Under the pieces are notes generated by a model. That model searched no databases, was not told where the DNA came from, and was given only the letters and a program-made list of their open reading frames with translations. Source: an uncultured Eubacteriales bacterium (GTDB lineage: Bacteria > Bacillota > Clostridia > Oscillospirales > CAG-272). From it: a DNA stretch of 17,018 nucleotides. This document shows positions 1-7,887 of this stretch, piece by piece. Each line of letters begins with the position of its first letter. Positions within the stretch are counted from its first letter, which is position 1. Location: NCBI GenBank assembly GCA_934434925.1, contig CAKSAC010000023.1, forward strand, positions 1-17,018, in the 5' to 3' direction. Position numbers and translations under genes: made by a program.

Positions 1-2643
1 GGAAAGACCAAAAACTCCACAATCGGCAAGCTCGACCATGTGCATACGTTTGATACCGCCAAGTGGAGCTTTGACAGTGAAAATCACTGGCATCCCGCCA
101 CCTGCGCGCACACCGACGAGAGAGATTCGATTGCGCCGCACAACTGGAACGACGGTGTTGTCACCACCCCTGCAAACTACGGAACGGAAGGCGTGAAGAC
201 TTACACTTGCACGGTCTGCCGCACGACAAGAATCGAAGCCGTTCCCGCACTTGATGCAAAGAATAACGTTATCGCTTTTGCAGATGGTTTGGCGCTCGAC
301 AAAACCTATGACGGAGAGGCGGTTATTCTTTCTCCCGAGCAGGTTCTCCGCCAAGGCGACGGTGCCATTACCGTTATGTATAAAGAAAAAGACGCAAACG
401 ATAATACATACGCCGCAACCGCTCCCACGAACGCCGGCGAATACACCGTAAAAGCAATCGTTGAAGCTACGGCAGAGTGGAAAGGCGGCTCGATCACCGC
501 GGATTTCACCATCGAAAAACGCACGGTAACTTTGCCTTCGGCCGAGTTTGACGGGGAATTTGCGGAAAACCTTGCAAGCGGCAAGTTCGGCTTAGCCTGC
601 ATAAACGTGGCGGAAGATACGAACAACGTCGTGACCTGGGTGACAATCTGCGTTCCGGAAGAATATTATGCGATAGGCATTCACACAATCTCCGTTGACG
701 ATTTATCCGTGGACAACGACAACTTTATGCTTGCCACAGGCGAATACGCGTCGGTCAGGTTTACCGTCTGGGACGCTCCCGCCTTCTATGCCGGGATCAA
801 GGATATATTCTCTTTTGCAAGCGGCGATATTGTCATCACGACTGAAATTGCTCGCGGCACGTTGCATAAAGGCGACAGCCTTCATATCAATGAGCTTGGC
901 AAGATCATCAAGGTCACAGGAATCACGAAAAACAAGGTGCAGGTTGATACGGCAACTGCCGGCGACGCTGTTGATTTGCGTATCGAAGGCGTAAAGAAAG
1001 AGGAACTTTCGCGCGGATTTATGCTTTCCGAACCGGATACGGTTGTTTGCTATGGCAATTATACGATAACAATCAGATTATACACAAAAGATGAAGGCGG
1101 GCAGCATACACCGATCTTTTCCGGAATTACCCCGCAGGCAGTCTTCGACGACACGTTTTTTGAAACGATTTGCACGGTTACATTCCCGGAAGACAATACC
1201 ATGTTTTTCCCGGGTGAAACGCGGGAAGGCGTTACCGTCGATTTCCAAGGAAAAAAACTCCCTGGTTTTGTCGGACGCAGATTCAAACTCAAATCCGGCG
1301 GAAAAACTATTGCGGAGTGTATCATCACCGCTCTCACCCCCACGACGAACGTGACAGGCAACGTGATTGCGCCAGAAGGCAAAACGGTAGTCATTGATCC
1401 TATCGAAAAGGATGCGACCGCGTTCGCCATCAATCTGAACAGAAGCACCGCCCTTGCAGGTATCACGGAAACCGAAGCCGTCAATTTACTTGTGAAATGC
1501 GATGGTAAGGTTATCGGAAGATACAGCCGCTCCGGCTTGGGCAAAGGAGAGTTGCCGTATGTCGAAAACGGCGGTACTATGGCCGGCTCGTATATTCGCG
1601 TCAATTTAGAGAAGAACATTTCGGCTCTCACCGACGCCGACGGAAAATGGATCAGCGAAAAAGGGAGCGTTACCTTTGAAGTGACGGTCGAAAGAACCGA
1701 ACAACTCGGCAACCTGAATATCGGCACCACGCAAACGATTTCCTTGCAGAACGGTGAAACGAGATATTACACCATCAACAACCTTGCCAATCTCGCCGAC
1801 GGGTGGTATAGCTTTGTCAACTGCTTTGACAGCGGGAAATGCCGTTACGAGATATATACCGGCGAGTATGTGAAGGATGAGCAAATGCATGATATGTTCC
1901 GGTCTTCCGGCGGTGCGTATGTGATTAAATATACGGCCAACAAGAATATCACCGACGAGATTATCGGGGTCAATGCCGCCAAGGCGGAACTGCCTGCAAT
2001 CAATGCAACAGCGAGTCTTACAATCCCCACAGGGAAGAAAGGCGACAGACTCATCATCAAAGTTACGCTGTATAAAGCATTAACGTATCACCATTCAAAT
2101 TATGTTAAATTCGAAGAAAAGGTTGCAGCGTTTAACGGTAGCAAAATCAAGGTGTTCAAGAATGACTATTCGGTGTTTAACGGAATGGAATACGCTTCGC
2201 TTCCGGGCGGAGACAGATTCAAATTACCGAACCGGAATAACGAACGGACAGTCGCCTATATCATGATGGAATATGGGTCGGATTTGAATAGCACAACAAC
2301 GCTTAATTTCTACAATCAAACTTCAACCGCAACCGAGCTTCCCGAACCCAAAAGCAGTGATACTGCTTTCCGTGAAGTAACGTTCAACGCGAATGCGCCC
2401 TTGCATTTCTACTTCAAAGTGAGTACGCCCGGCAAATACAGGATCGACATCGTAAAAACGGATAGCATTGTCCTTGTACCGACAATCAGCACAAAGGCGT
2501 TATATAACCCCGTTTTTGACGAGGTGACCGTAAATCATACACAAGAGTTTACGGCGGGCAGCACGGGATGGTATTCCTTAACGCTTCAAAACACCCTGAA
2601 TACCTCCCAAAAGGTAAGGATCCGTATTGTGAAAGTATCGTAA
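1..2643 (+). CDS. Large secreted/surface protein with HWH-Cys-His module and MBG-like domain (5' truncated)
   Basis: The frame is open from the first base, so the true start lies upstream and only the last 880 codons are seen; a GTG at base 40 is internal. Near the visible N-terminus (about residues 14-82) is a Trp/His/Cys-rich module with HTFD, HWHPATCAHT and YTCTVC, of the kind repeated in clostridial extracellular proteins. It is followed (about 95-175) by a segment resembling MBG/YDG beta domains (KTYDGEAV, then TNAGEYTVKA, then ADFTIEKRTV). The remaining ~700 residues look like beta-strand-rich sandwich domains (SLQNGETRYYTI, GWYSFVN, GWYSLTLQN) that I cannot assign. No transmembrane segment, LPxTG motif or choline/S-layer repeat is seen at the C-terminus, so any signal peptide or anchor must be in the missing part. 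Surface location is inferred from composition; adhesion or glycan binding is possible but not shown. Confidence 0.75.
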   Translation, partial: GKTKNSTIGKLDHVHTFDTAKWSFDSENHWHPATCAHTDERDSIAPHNWNDGVVTTPANYGTEGVKTYTCTVCRTTRIEAVPALDAKNNVIAFADGLALDKTYDGEAVILSPEQVLRQGDGAITVMYKEKDANDNTYAATAPTNAGEYTVKAIVEATAEWKGGSITADFTIEKRTVTLPSAEFDGEFAENLASGKFGLACINVAEDTNNVVTWVTICVPEEYYAIGIHTISVDDLSVDNDNFMLATGEYASVRFTVWDAPAFYAGIKDIFSFASGDIVITTEIARGTLHKGDSLHINELGKIIKVTGITKNKVQVDTATAGDAVDLRIEGVKKEELSRGFMLSEPDTVVCYGNYTITIRLYTKDEGGQHTPIFSGITPQAVFDDTFFETICTVTFPEDNTMFFPGETREGVTVDFQGKKLPGFVGRRFKLKSGGKTIAECIITALTPTTNVTGNVIAPEGKTVVIDPIEKDATAFAINLNRSTALAGITETEAVNLLVKCDGKVIGRYSRSGLGKGELPYVENGGTMAGSYIRVNLEKNISALTDADGKWISEKGSVTFEVTVERTEQLGNLNIGTTQTISLQNGETRYYTINNLANLADGWYSFVNCFDSGKCRYEIYTGEYVKDEQMHDMFRSSGGAYVIKYTANKNITDEIIGVNAAKAELPAINATASLTIPTGKKGDRLIIKVTLYKALTYHHSNYVKFEEKVAAFNGSKIKVFKNDYSVFNGMEYASLPGGDRFKLPNRNNERTVAYIMMEYGSDLNSTTTLNFYNQTSTATELPEPKSSDTAFREVTFNANAPLHFYFKVSTPGKYRIDIVKTDSIVLVPTISTKALYNPVFDEVTVNHTQEFTAGSTGWYSLTLQNTLNTSQKVRIRIVKVS

Positions 2644-2669
2644 AGCTCCTGTTGGTAAAGCGAAACAAG

Positions 2670-2706
2670 GGGATAAGCGGCAAGTGCCGCTTATCCCTGT
2701 TTTTTT
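2670..2706 (+). terminator. Intrinsic terminator of the surface-protein gene
   Basis: A perfect 13-bp stem (GGGATAAGCGGCA paired with TGCCGCTTATCCC, nominal 2-base AG centre) is followed directly by TG and seven T residues. It lies 26 bases after the TAA stop. The reverse strand lacks a good U-run after the hairpin, so it probably works mainly on the plus strand. Confidence 0.93.
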
Positions 2707-2753
2707 GCAATGATTTGTTTATGGAGCAGTCAACGCCGACGGAAAGCCTGCGT

Positions 2754-2801
2754 GCCAGCTCGGGCGAGCTTGGCGCTTCACGCCGGTCGGGCGACCGGCG
2801 T
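2754..2801. repeat. Twin GC-rich hairpins with the same TCGGGCGA tip
   Basis: Two adjacent inverted repeats: GCCAGCTCG-GG-CGAGCTTGGC (2754-2774, one bulge) and ACGCCGGTCG-GG-CGACCGGCGT (2780-2801, perfect 10-bp arms). Both end in TCGGGCGA. They sit between the surface-protein terminator and the end of pyrG. No T-run follows on either strand, so they are not classical intrinsic terminators. They may stabilise the 3' end of the pyrG message or be a REP-like element. What is certain is only the symmetry. Confidence 0.6.
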
Positions 2802-2827
2802 CACGCCGGACACACCGGGCTCCCGAT

Positions 2828-2881
2828 GAATGGATGAGCGACGAACCTCTGATTGATCGGATGATCAACGAACCTCTGATT
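2828..2881. repeat. Imperfect 2 x 27-bp tandem repeat spanning the pyrG stop
   Basis: Bases 2828-2854 and 2855-2881 are head-to-tail copies matching at 23 of 27 positions, with 14 identical bases (ACGAACCTCTGATT) at the end of each. The copy at 2855-2881 contains the last codons and stop of pyrG; the other lies just beyond the stop. Confidence 0.8.
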
Positions 2882-4475
2882 TTTTAATCGCCGCGGCGAT
2901 GAACCCCCGAAACAGAGGATGCGGTTTATTCGGGCGGCTTTTGAATTCCGGATGATACTGAACACCTATAAAAAAGTCGTGGTCCGTCAGTTCGACCGCT
3001 TCCACCAGTTTGCCGTCCGGGGAGACGCCGGAAAACGTCAGACCGCATGCGAAAAGTTTGTCGCGGTAGTCGTTATTGAACTCGTAGCGATGGCGGTGCC
3101 GTTCCCGGACCTCGGCGACACCGTAGTATTCTTCCATCTTTGAGCCGGGTTGCATGACGCAGGGGTACGCACCGAGCCGCAAGGTTCCGCCTTTATCAAG
3201 GTCTTCGCTTTGCCCGGGCATAAAGTCAATCACCTTGTGCAGGCATTGTTCGTCAAATTCACCGGAATTTGCGTCATGAATTCCGGCAGCATCTCTGGCA
3301 AATTCAATGACGGCAATCTGCATGCCGAGACATATTCCGAAATACGGCACCTTGTTTTCTCTCGCGTATTTTGCCGCAAGGATCATGCCTTCTATTCCTC
3401 TTTGTCCGAACCCGCCGGGAACGATAATGCCGTCAAGTGCCGAGAGCGTTTCGCTGACATTTTCCGTATTTATACTCTCGGAATCGATCCAGTGAATATT
3501 GACATGAATGTTATGGGAATATCCTGCATGATGCAACGCTTCTGCCACCGAGAGATACGCGTCGTGCAGACCGACGTATTTGCCAACAAGACCGATCTCG
3601 GCACAACGGCCGTTAGCACTGTTGATTCGTTCCGCCATCTCCGCCCATTCGGTCAGGTCCGGCTTCGGTACCGAAAGACCCAGTTCCCGGCAAACTACCT
3701 CGGAAAAGCGGGATTTCTCCAACATCAAAGGCGCTTCGTACAGGTTTTGTAAAGTAATGTTTTCAATTACACAATCCGGTTTGACATTGCAGAAAAGCGC
3801 GATCTTTTGGAAAATCGAGCTTTCCAGCGGTTCATCGCAACGTAAGACGATGATGTTCGGATTGATTCCCATGCCCTGCAATTCCTTAACGGAATGTTGC
3901 GTGGGCTTGGATTTGTGTTCCTCTGAACCGCGCAGGTAAGGAACCAGCGTCACGTGGATAAATAAACTGTTTTCCCGCCCGACTTCCAGAGAAATCTGTC
4001 GCACGGCTTCAAGAAAAGGCTGGGATTCAATATCGCCGATGGTACCGCCGATCTCGGTGATAACCACGTCCGCCCCGGTCTTTTTCCCGACGCTGTAAAC
4101 AAATTCCTTGATTTCGTTGGTGATGTGCGGTATCACCTGCACAGTAGAGCCGAGATATTCGCCTCTGCGCTCTTTATTCAGCACGTTCCAGTAGACTTTA
4201 CCGGTGGTCAGGTTGGAGTATTTGTTCAGATTTTCATCGATGAACCGCTCATAATGACCCAGATCCAGATCGGTCTCCGCGCCGTCTTCTGTTACATAGA
4301 CTTCGCCATGCTGATAGGGGCTCATGGTACCCGGATCAACATTGATGTACGGGTCGAGTTTCTGCGCGGCTACCTTCAAGCCTCTGGATTTCAGAAGCCG
4401 GCCGAGAGAGGCCGCTGTAATGCCTTTCCCCAAACCGGAAACGACCCCTCCGGTTACAAAAATATACTTTGTCAT
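2865..4475 (-). CDS. pyrG: CTP synthase (glutamine-hydrolysing)
   Basis: Converts UTP to CTP using ATP and the amide nitrogen of glutamine, the last step of pyrimidine nucleotide synthesis. At 536 residues it has the normal family length. The N-terminal synthase domain starts with KYIFVTGGVVSGLGKGI (the P-loop region) and has the conserved KLDPYINVDPGTMSP and HGEVYVTEDGAETDLDLGHYERF blocks. The C-terminal class I glutaminase domain has the nucleophile in FGICLGMQ (Cys382) and the His/Glu pair in QYHPEF (His508, Glu510). An AAGGAG ribosome binding site (4483-4488) lies 7 bases before the ATG and overlaps the guaA stop codon, indicating translational coupling. It is the last gene of the glnN-asnB-guaA-pyrG run. 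No convincing U-run terminator follows it; the downstream hairpins at 2754-2801 are the best candidate for a 3' end. Confidence 0.98.
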   Translation of the reverse strand: MTKYIFVTGGVVSGLGKGITAASLGRLLKSRGLKVAAQKLDPYINVDPGTMSPYQHGEVYVTEDGAETDLDLGHYERFIDENLNKYSNLTTGKVYWNVLNKERRGEYLGSTVQVIPHITNEIKEFVYSVGKKTGADVVITEIGGTIGDIESQPFLEAVRQISLEVGRENSLFIHVTLVPYLRGSEEHKSKPTQHSVKELQGMGINPNIIVLRCDEPLESSIFQKIALFCNVKPDCVIENITLQNLYEAPLMLEKSRFSEVVCRELGLSVPKPDLTEWAEMAERINSANGRCAEIGLVGKYVGLHDAYLSVAEALHHAGYSHNIHVNIHWIDSESINTENVSETLSALDGIIVPGGFGQRGIEGMILAAKYARENKVPYFGICLGMQIAVIEFARDAAGIHDANSGEFDEQCLHKVIDFMPGQSEDLDKGGTLRLGAYPCVMQPGSKMEEYYGVAEVRERHRHRYEFNNDYRDKLFACGLTFSGVSPDGKLVEAVELTDHDFFIGVQYHPEFKSRPNKPHPLFRGFIAAAIKKSEVR

Positions 4476-4487
4476 TTTTATACTCCT

Positions 4488-6134
4488 TTATTCCCATTCC
4501 ACAGTAGCCGGAGGCTTGGATGAAATATCGTATACCACCCGCGAGATACCCGGCACCTCGTTTGTAATCCTGTTGCTGGCGCGCTCGAGGAGTTCATAGG
4601 GAAGTCTTGTCCATTCCGCAGTCATAAAATCGTCCGTGGACACGGCCCTTAATGCGACCGTATAGCCGTAGGTTCGGGCGTCTCCCATCACACCAACTGA
4701 GCGAAGATCGGTCAGCACCGCAAAATACTGATTGGTACTGCCTTCAAGCCGTGCGTTTGCAATTTCTTCACGGAAAATAGCGTCGGCTTCCCGTAAAAGT
4801 TCCAGTTTTTCTTTCGTGATTTCTCCGATCACTCTTACCGCAAGCCCCGGCCCCGGAAACGGCTGACGCCAGACAAGCTCGGGAGGAATACCGAGTTTTG
4901 TTCCTGCTTCCCGTACTTCGTCCTTAAACAAATCTCTGAGAGGTTCCGCAATCTCGTCAAAAGCTATGGCGTCGGGCAGACCGCCGACATTGTGGTGACT
5001 CTTGATAACCGCCGAAGCTCCTTTGCCGCTTTCAATGACATCGGGATAGATAGTGCCTTGTGCCAGCACATCCGTCTTCCCAATGCTCTTTGCCACATCC
5101 TCAAACACACGGATGAATTCTTCGCCGATGATTTTGCGTTTTTGCTCCGGCTCGGTAATCCCTTTTAATTTGCTTAAAAATCTGTCCTCTGCGTTGACGC
5201 GGATCAAATGGATGCCAAACTGTTTTCCGAATGTATTTTCTACAAAATCGCCCTCATCCTTTCGGAGTAATCCGTGGTCTACAAACACACAGGTAAGATT
5301 TTTGCCGATAGCCTTATGTAAAAGAACTGCGGCAACCGAGGAATCCACACCGCCCGAGAGCGCAAGCAGCACCTTTTTCCCGTCAAGCTCTTTTTTATAT
5401 TTTTCAACCGAGGTCTCTACAAAGTTTTCCATCTTCCAGTCTGCTTTGCAACCGCAAATCAAAAAGATAAAATTATGAAGCATTTGTTTGCCGTAAACGG
5501 TGTGCGTGACCTCGGGATGAAACTGTACACCGTACAGCTTACGATCTTCATCACACATAGCGGCACACGGGCAGTTTGCTGTGTGCGCAATCGTCATAAA
5601 GCCTTTGGGTGGAGTTTTTATATAATCAGTATGACTCATCCAACAGGTGCTTTCGCCGGGAATTCCTTCAAACAAGGCGTTTTTTTCGGTAAACACAGTG
5701 GTTTTTCCGTATTCACTGCTGTTTTCAGCAGAGGCAATTTCTCCGCCGGCCATATACGCCATCAGCTGATCACCGTAACAGATACCGAGAATCGGGATAC
5801 CCAAATTCAGGATAGCAGGGTCGTAACGGGGTGAAGCCTCGTCGTACACGCTGTTCGGCCCGCCGGTAAAAATGATTCCGCAATAGGCACTGCTTTTCAG
5901 TTCTTCTGTCGTGACGCGGTCGTAGGCTCTGATTTCGGCATAAACATGTTGTTCCCGTACTCTCCGGGCAATCAGTTGGTTATACTGACCGCCAAAGTCC
6001 AAAACCAATATTTTTTCCGTGATTTTCCCCTTCATACCGGCAGAACCGCAACCTCTGCATTCCGGATTTTTCAAGCCGTCCGGCAGACGCGTCACAGCCG
6101 TCCGTTTTTCAGTAAATCCACCCATTCCACACAT
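4488..6134 (-). CDS. guaA: GMP synthase (glutamine-hydrolysing)
   Basis: Aminates XMP to GMP with ATP and glutamine. In order: a class I glutaminase domain with KILVLDFGGQYNQLIARRVRE, the nucleophile in GICYGDQL and QFHPEV; an ATP pyrophosphatase domain with the PP-loop SGGVDSS (residues 260-266); and the C-terminal dimerisation domain ending RVVYDISSKPPATVEWE. Two starts are possible. The ATG at 6134 has a good GGAG six bases upstream and gives 548 residues, 33 more than usual. The ATG at 6035 has no close ribosome binding site, but gives 515 residues and puts the catalytic Cys at position 86, as in E. coli GuaA. I use 6134 because of its ribosome binding site. The extra segment contains CRGC and resembles nothing I know. 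The gene starts 21 bases after asnB ends and its stop lies inside the pyrG ribosome binding site. Confidence 0.97.
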   Translation of the reverse strand: MCGMGGFTEKRTAVTRLPDGLKNPECRGCGSAGMKGKITEKILVLDFGGQYNQLIARRVREQHVYAEIRAYDRVTTEELKSSAYCGIIFTGGPNSVYDEASPRYDPAILNLGIPILGICYGDQLMAYMAGGEIASAENSSEYGKTTVFTEKNALFEGIPGESTCWMSHTDYIKTPPKGFMTIAHTANCPCAAMCDEDRKLYGVQFHPEVTHTVYGKQMLHNFIFLICGCKADWKMENFVETSVEKYKKELDGKKVLLALSGGVDSSVAAVLLHKAIGKNLTCVFVDHGLLRKDEGDFVENTFGKQFGIHLIRVNAEDRFLSKLKGITEPEQKRKIIGEEFIRVFEDVAKSIGKTDVLAQGTIYPDVIESGKGASAVIKSHHNVGGLPDAIAFDEIAEPLRDLFKDEVREAGTKLGIPPELVWRQPFPGPGLAVRVIGEITKEKLELLREADAIFREEIANARLEGSTNQYFAVLTDLRSVGVMGDARTYGYTVALRAVSTDDFMTAEWTRLPYELLERASNRITNEVPGISRVVYDISSKPPATVEWE

Positions 6135-6155
6135 AAAGATCTCCGATCAAATCTC

Positions 6156-7739
6156 TTATTTTCCGCTCTCGCCGTAATTGGAGAGAACACGAGCCGACGG
6201 GTCGTTCACGTCACAGCCCGCCCAGGACCTGTTTGGCATCCAGAACCCTGCAATCATTTCCGCTTGACCCGGGTAATACTTTTCAAACAGTTCCCGATAC
6301 AGAAGCGACTCTTTGGTAAAGGGTTGTGCGTAGGAGTATTTGCGCCGCTTTTCCTCATACTCCGCGTCCGAATACTGTTTCTCCGCGTATTCTTTGAGGT
6401 AGTCCACCATAGAATGCCCGACTGCGTCAGAAAAGGCGGCTTTTTCTCTCCAAAGGATTGAATCGGGCAAATAATAAAGCCCTTCAAAAGCATGACGAAG
6501 CAGGTATTTTCCTTTTCCGTACTTGTTGATTTTTATTTCGGGGTCCAGGCTCATCACATAGCGCACAAAATCCAGGTCGCCGAAGGGAACGCGGGCTTCC
6601 AAAGAGTTCACGGAAATACAGCGATCGGCCCGAAGAACGTCGTACATATGCAGCTCCCGGATGCGTTTTTCGGCCTCCTTCTGAAAAGCCTCGGCAGAAG
6701 GTGCAAAATCCGTGTACTTATAGCCGAACAGCTCGTCGGAGATTTCTCCGGTCAGGATTACACGAAGATTTGTCTGCTCGCGGATTGCCTTGCAGACCAG
6801 GTACATACCTATGCTTGCGCGGATGGTCGTGATGTCATAGGTTCCGAGAAGACCGACCACCTCTTCGAGAGAAGAAATGACCTGTTCCGGCGTCATATAG
6901 ACTTCCGTATGGTGACTGCCGATGTAATCAGCGACTTGTCTTGCGTATTTCAGGTCGATGGCATCTTCACTCATGCCGATGGAGAAGGTTTCGATGGGGG
7001 AGTTGCTTTCCCGGGCGGCGATGGCGCATACGAGAGAGGAATCCAAACCGCCGGAAAGCAAAAATCCCACCTTGGCATCCGCGATAAGACGTTTTTTTAC
7101 CCCCGCAATCAGTTTTTCGCGGATTTTACCGCAGGCGGTTTCCGGATCATCCCGGCAGACGGCCCCGACTTTCGCTATGTCGGCGTATCGGATGAATTGA
7201 CCGGCTTTGTAATAACAGCCGGGCGGGAACGGCATAATCTTTTCCGTAAGCCCGACAAGGTTCTTAGCTTCGCTCGCAAACAAAATAGTGCCTTCCGTAC
7301 TGTACCCGTAATAGAGCGGGCGGATACCGATGGGATCGCGGGCCGCAAGAAATTGCCCCGTCCTGCCGTCATAGAGGATGCAGGCAAATTCGGCATCCAA
7401 CATGGAAAACATCGCTTCTCCGTACTCAAAGTACATCGGCAGGAGAATCTCGCAGTCACTGTCGGACGCAAAGGAATAGCCCTTTTCCCGTAACGCCTTG
7501 CGCTGTTTTTCAAACCCGTACAGCTCCCCGTTGCAAACCGCATAACAGCCGTTCAGTTCAAAGGGTTGCATTCCCGCGGGAGTGAGGCCCATGATAGAAA
7601 GCCTGTGAAAACCAAGGAGCCCTTTTCCCGTATCGATGATCCTGCTTTCGTCCGGGCCCCGGGAGGTCGTGCGGGAAAAGCCTTTTTCAAATAACGCGAT
7701 GTCAGCCCCTTTGTTGCAATAACCCATAATAGAACACAT
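6156..7739 (-). CDS. asnB: Asparagine synthetase B (glutamine-hydrolysing)
   Basis: Makes asparagine from aspartate, ATP and glutamine. The N-terminal class II (Ntn) glutaminase domain begins MCSIMGY, so Cys2 becomes the catalytic N-terminal Cys after Met removal. RGPDES (27-32), the Arg of FHRLSIMG (46) and NGELYG (70-75, a variant of the usual NGEIYN) complete the site. The synthetase domain has the PP-loop SGGLDSS (229-235) and GEISDELFGY (331-340), a variant of GEGSDELFGGY. The later VNSLEARVPFGDLDFV and KYLLRHAFEGLYYLPDSILWREKAAFSD blocks are typical of the E. coli AsnB type. At 527 residues it is slightly shorter than the 554-residue E. coli enzyme. GGAGG lies 9 bases before the ATG. 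It is the second gene of the glnN operon, so its glutamine supply is encoded by the gene before it. Confidence 0.96.
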   Translation of the reverse strand: MCSIMGYCNKGADIALFEKGFSRTTSRGPDESRIIDTGKGLLGFHRLSIMGLTPAGMQPFELNGCYAVCNGELYGFEKQRKALREKGYSFASDSDCEILLPMYFEYGEAMFSMLDAEFACILYDGRTGQFLAARDPIGIRPLYYGYSTEGTILFASEAKNLVGLTEKIMPFPPGCYYKAGQFIRYADIAKVGAVCRDDPETACGKIREKLIAGVKKRLIADAKVGFLLSGGLDSSLVCAIAARESNSPIETFSIGMSEDAIDLKYARQVADYIGSHHTEVYMTPEQVISSLEEVVGLLGTYDITTIRASIGMYLVCKAIREQTNLRVILTGEISDELFGYKYTDFAPSAEAFQKEAEKRIRELHMYDVLRADRCISVNSLEARVPFGDLDFVRYVMSLDPEIKINKYGKGKYLLRHAFEGLYYLPDSILWREKAAFSDAVGHSMVDYLKEYAEKQYSDAEYEEKRRKYSYAQPFTKESLLYRELFEKYYPGQAEMIAGFWMPNRSWAGCDVNDPSARVLSNYGESGK

Positions 7740-7825
7740 ATTCCGATACCTCCGTCAAATTTGTGTTTTTTGCGGTTTTGGATGTATGAAACCGGCCCCG
7801 CGGTGACAAAGCCGACCCACCCCCC

Positions 7826-7874
7826 CGGAACGCCGGAGCAGAGCCTGCAAAAGGTTGCGTCCGCCATCGTTCCG
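7826..7874 (-). other. Possible RNA stem-loop in the glnN-asnB gap
   Basis: The 148 bases between glnN and asnB hold nested complementary segments: CGGAACG (7826-7832) with CGTTCCG (7868-7874), then CGGA with TCCG, then GCAA-AAGG-TTGC at the tip (plus-strand bases). There is no U-run, so it is not a terminator. It could be a processing or stability element that adjusts asnB-guaA-pyrG output relative to glnN. I see no T-box, purine riboswitch or promoter here, and no plausible gene. Confidence 0.35.
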
Positions 7875-7887
7875 CATGCGTTCTTTC

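Noticed and set aside
2568..2837. 89-codon plus-strand frame overlapping the surface protein end
   Set aside because: It passes through the terminator and the twin hairpins; no ribosome binding site or homology.
2754..2881. CRISPR array or insertion sequence ends
   Set aside because: Only two repeat copies of different kinds are present, with no spacers of even length, no transposase and no target-site duplication.
6492..7493. 333-codon plus-strand open frame
   Set aside because: Antisense shadow of asnB with no ribosome binding site or recognisable domain.
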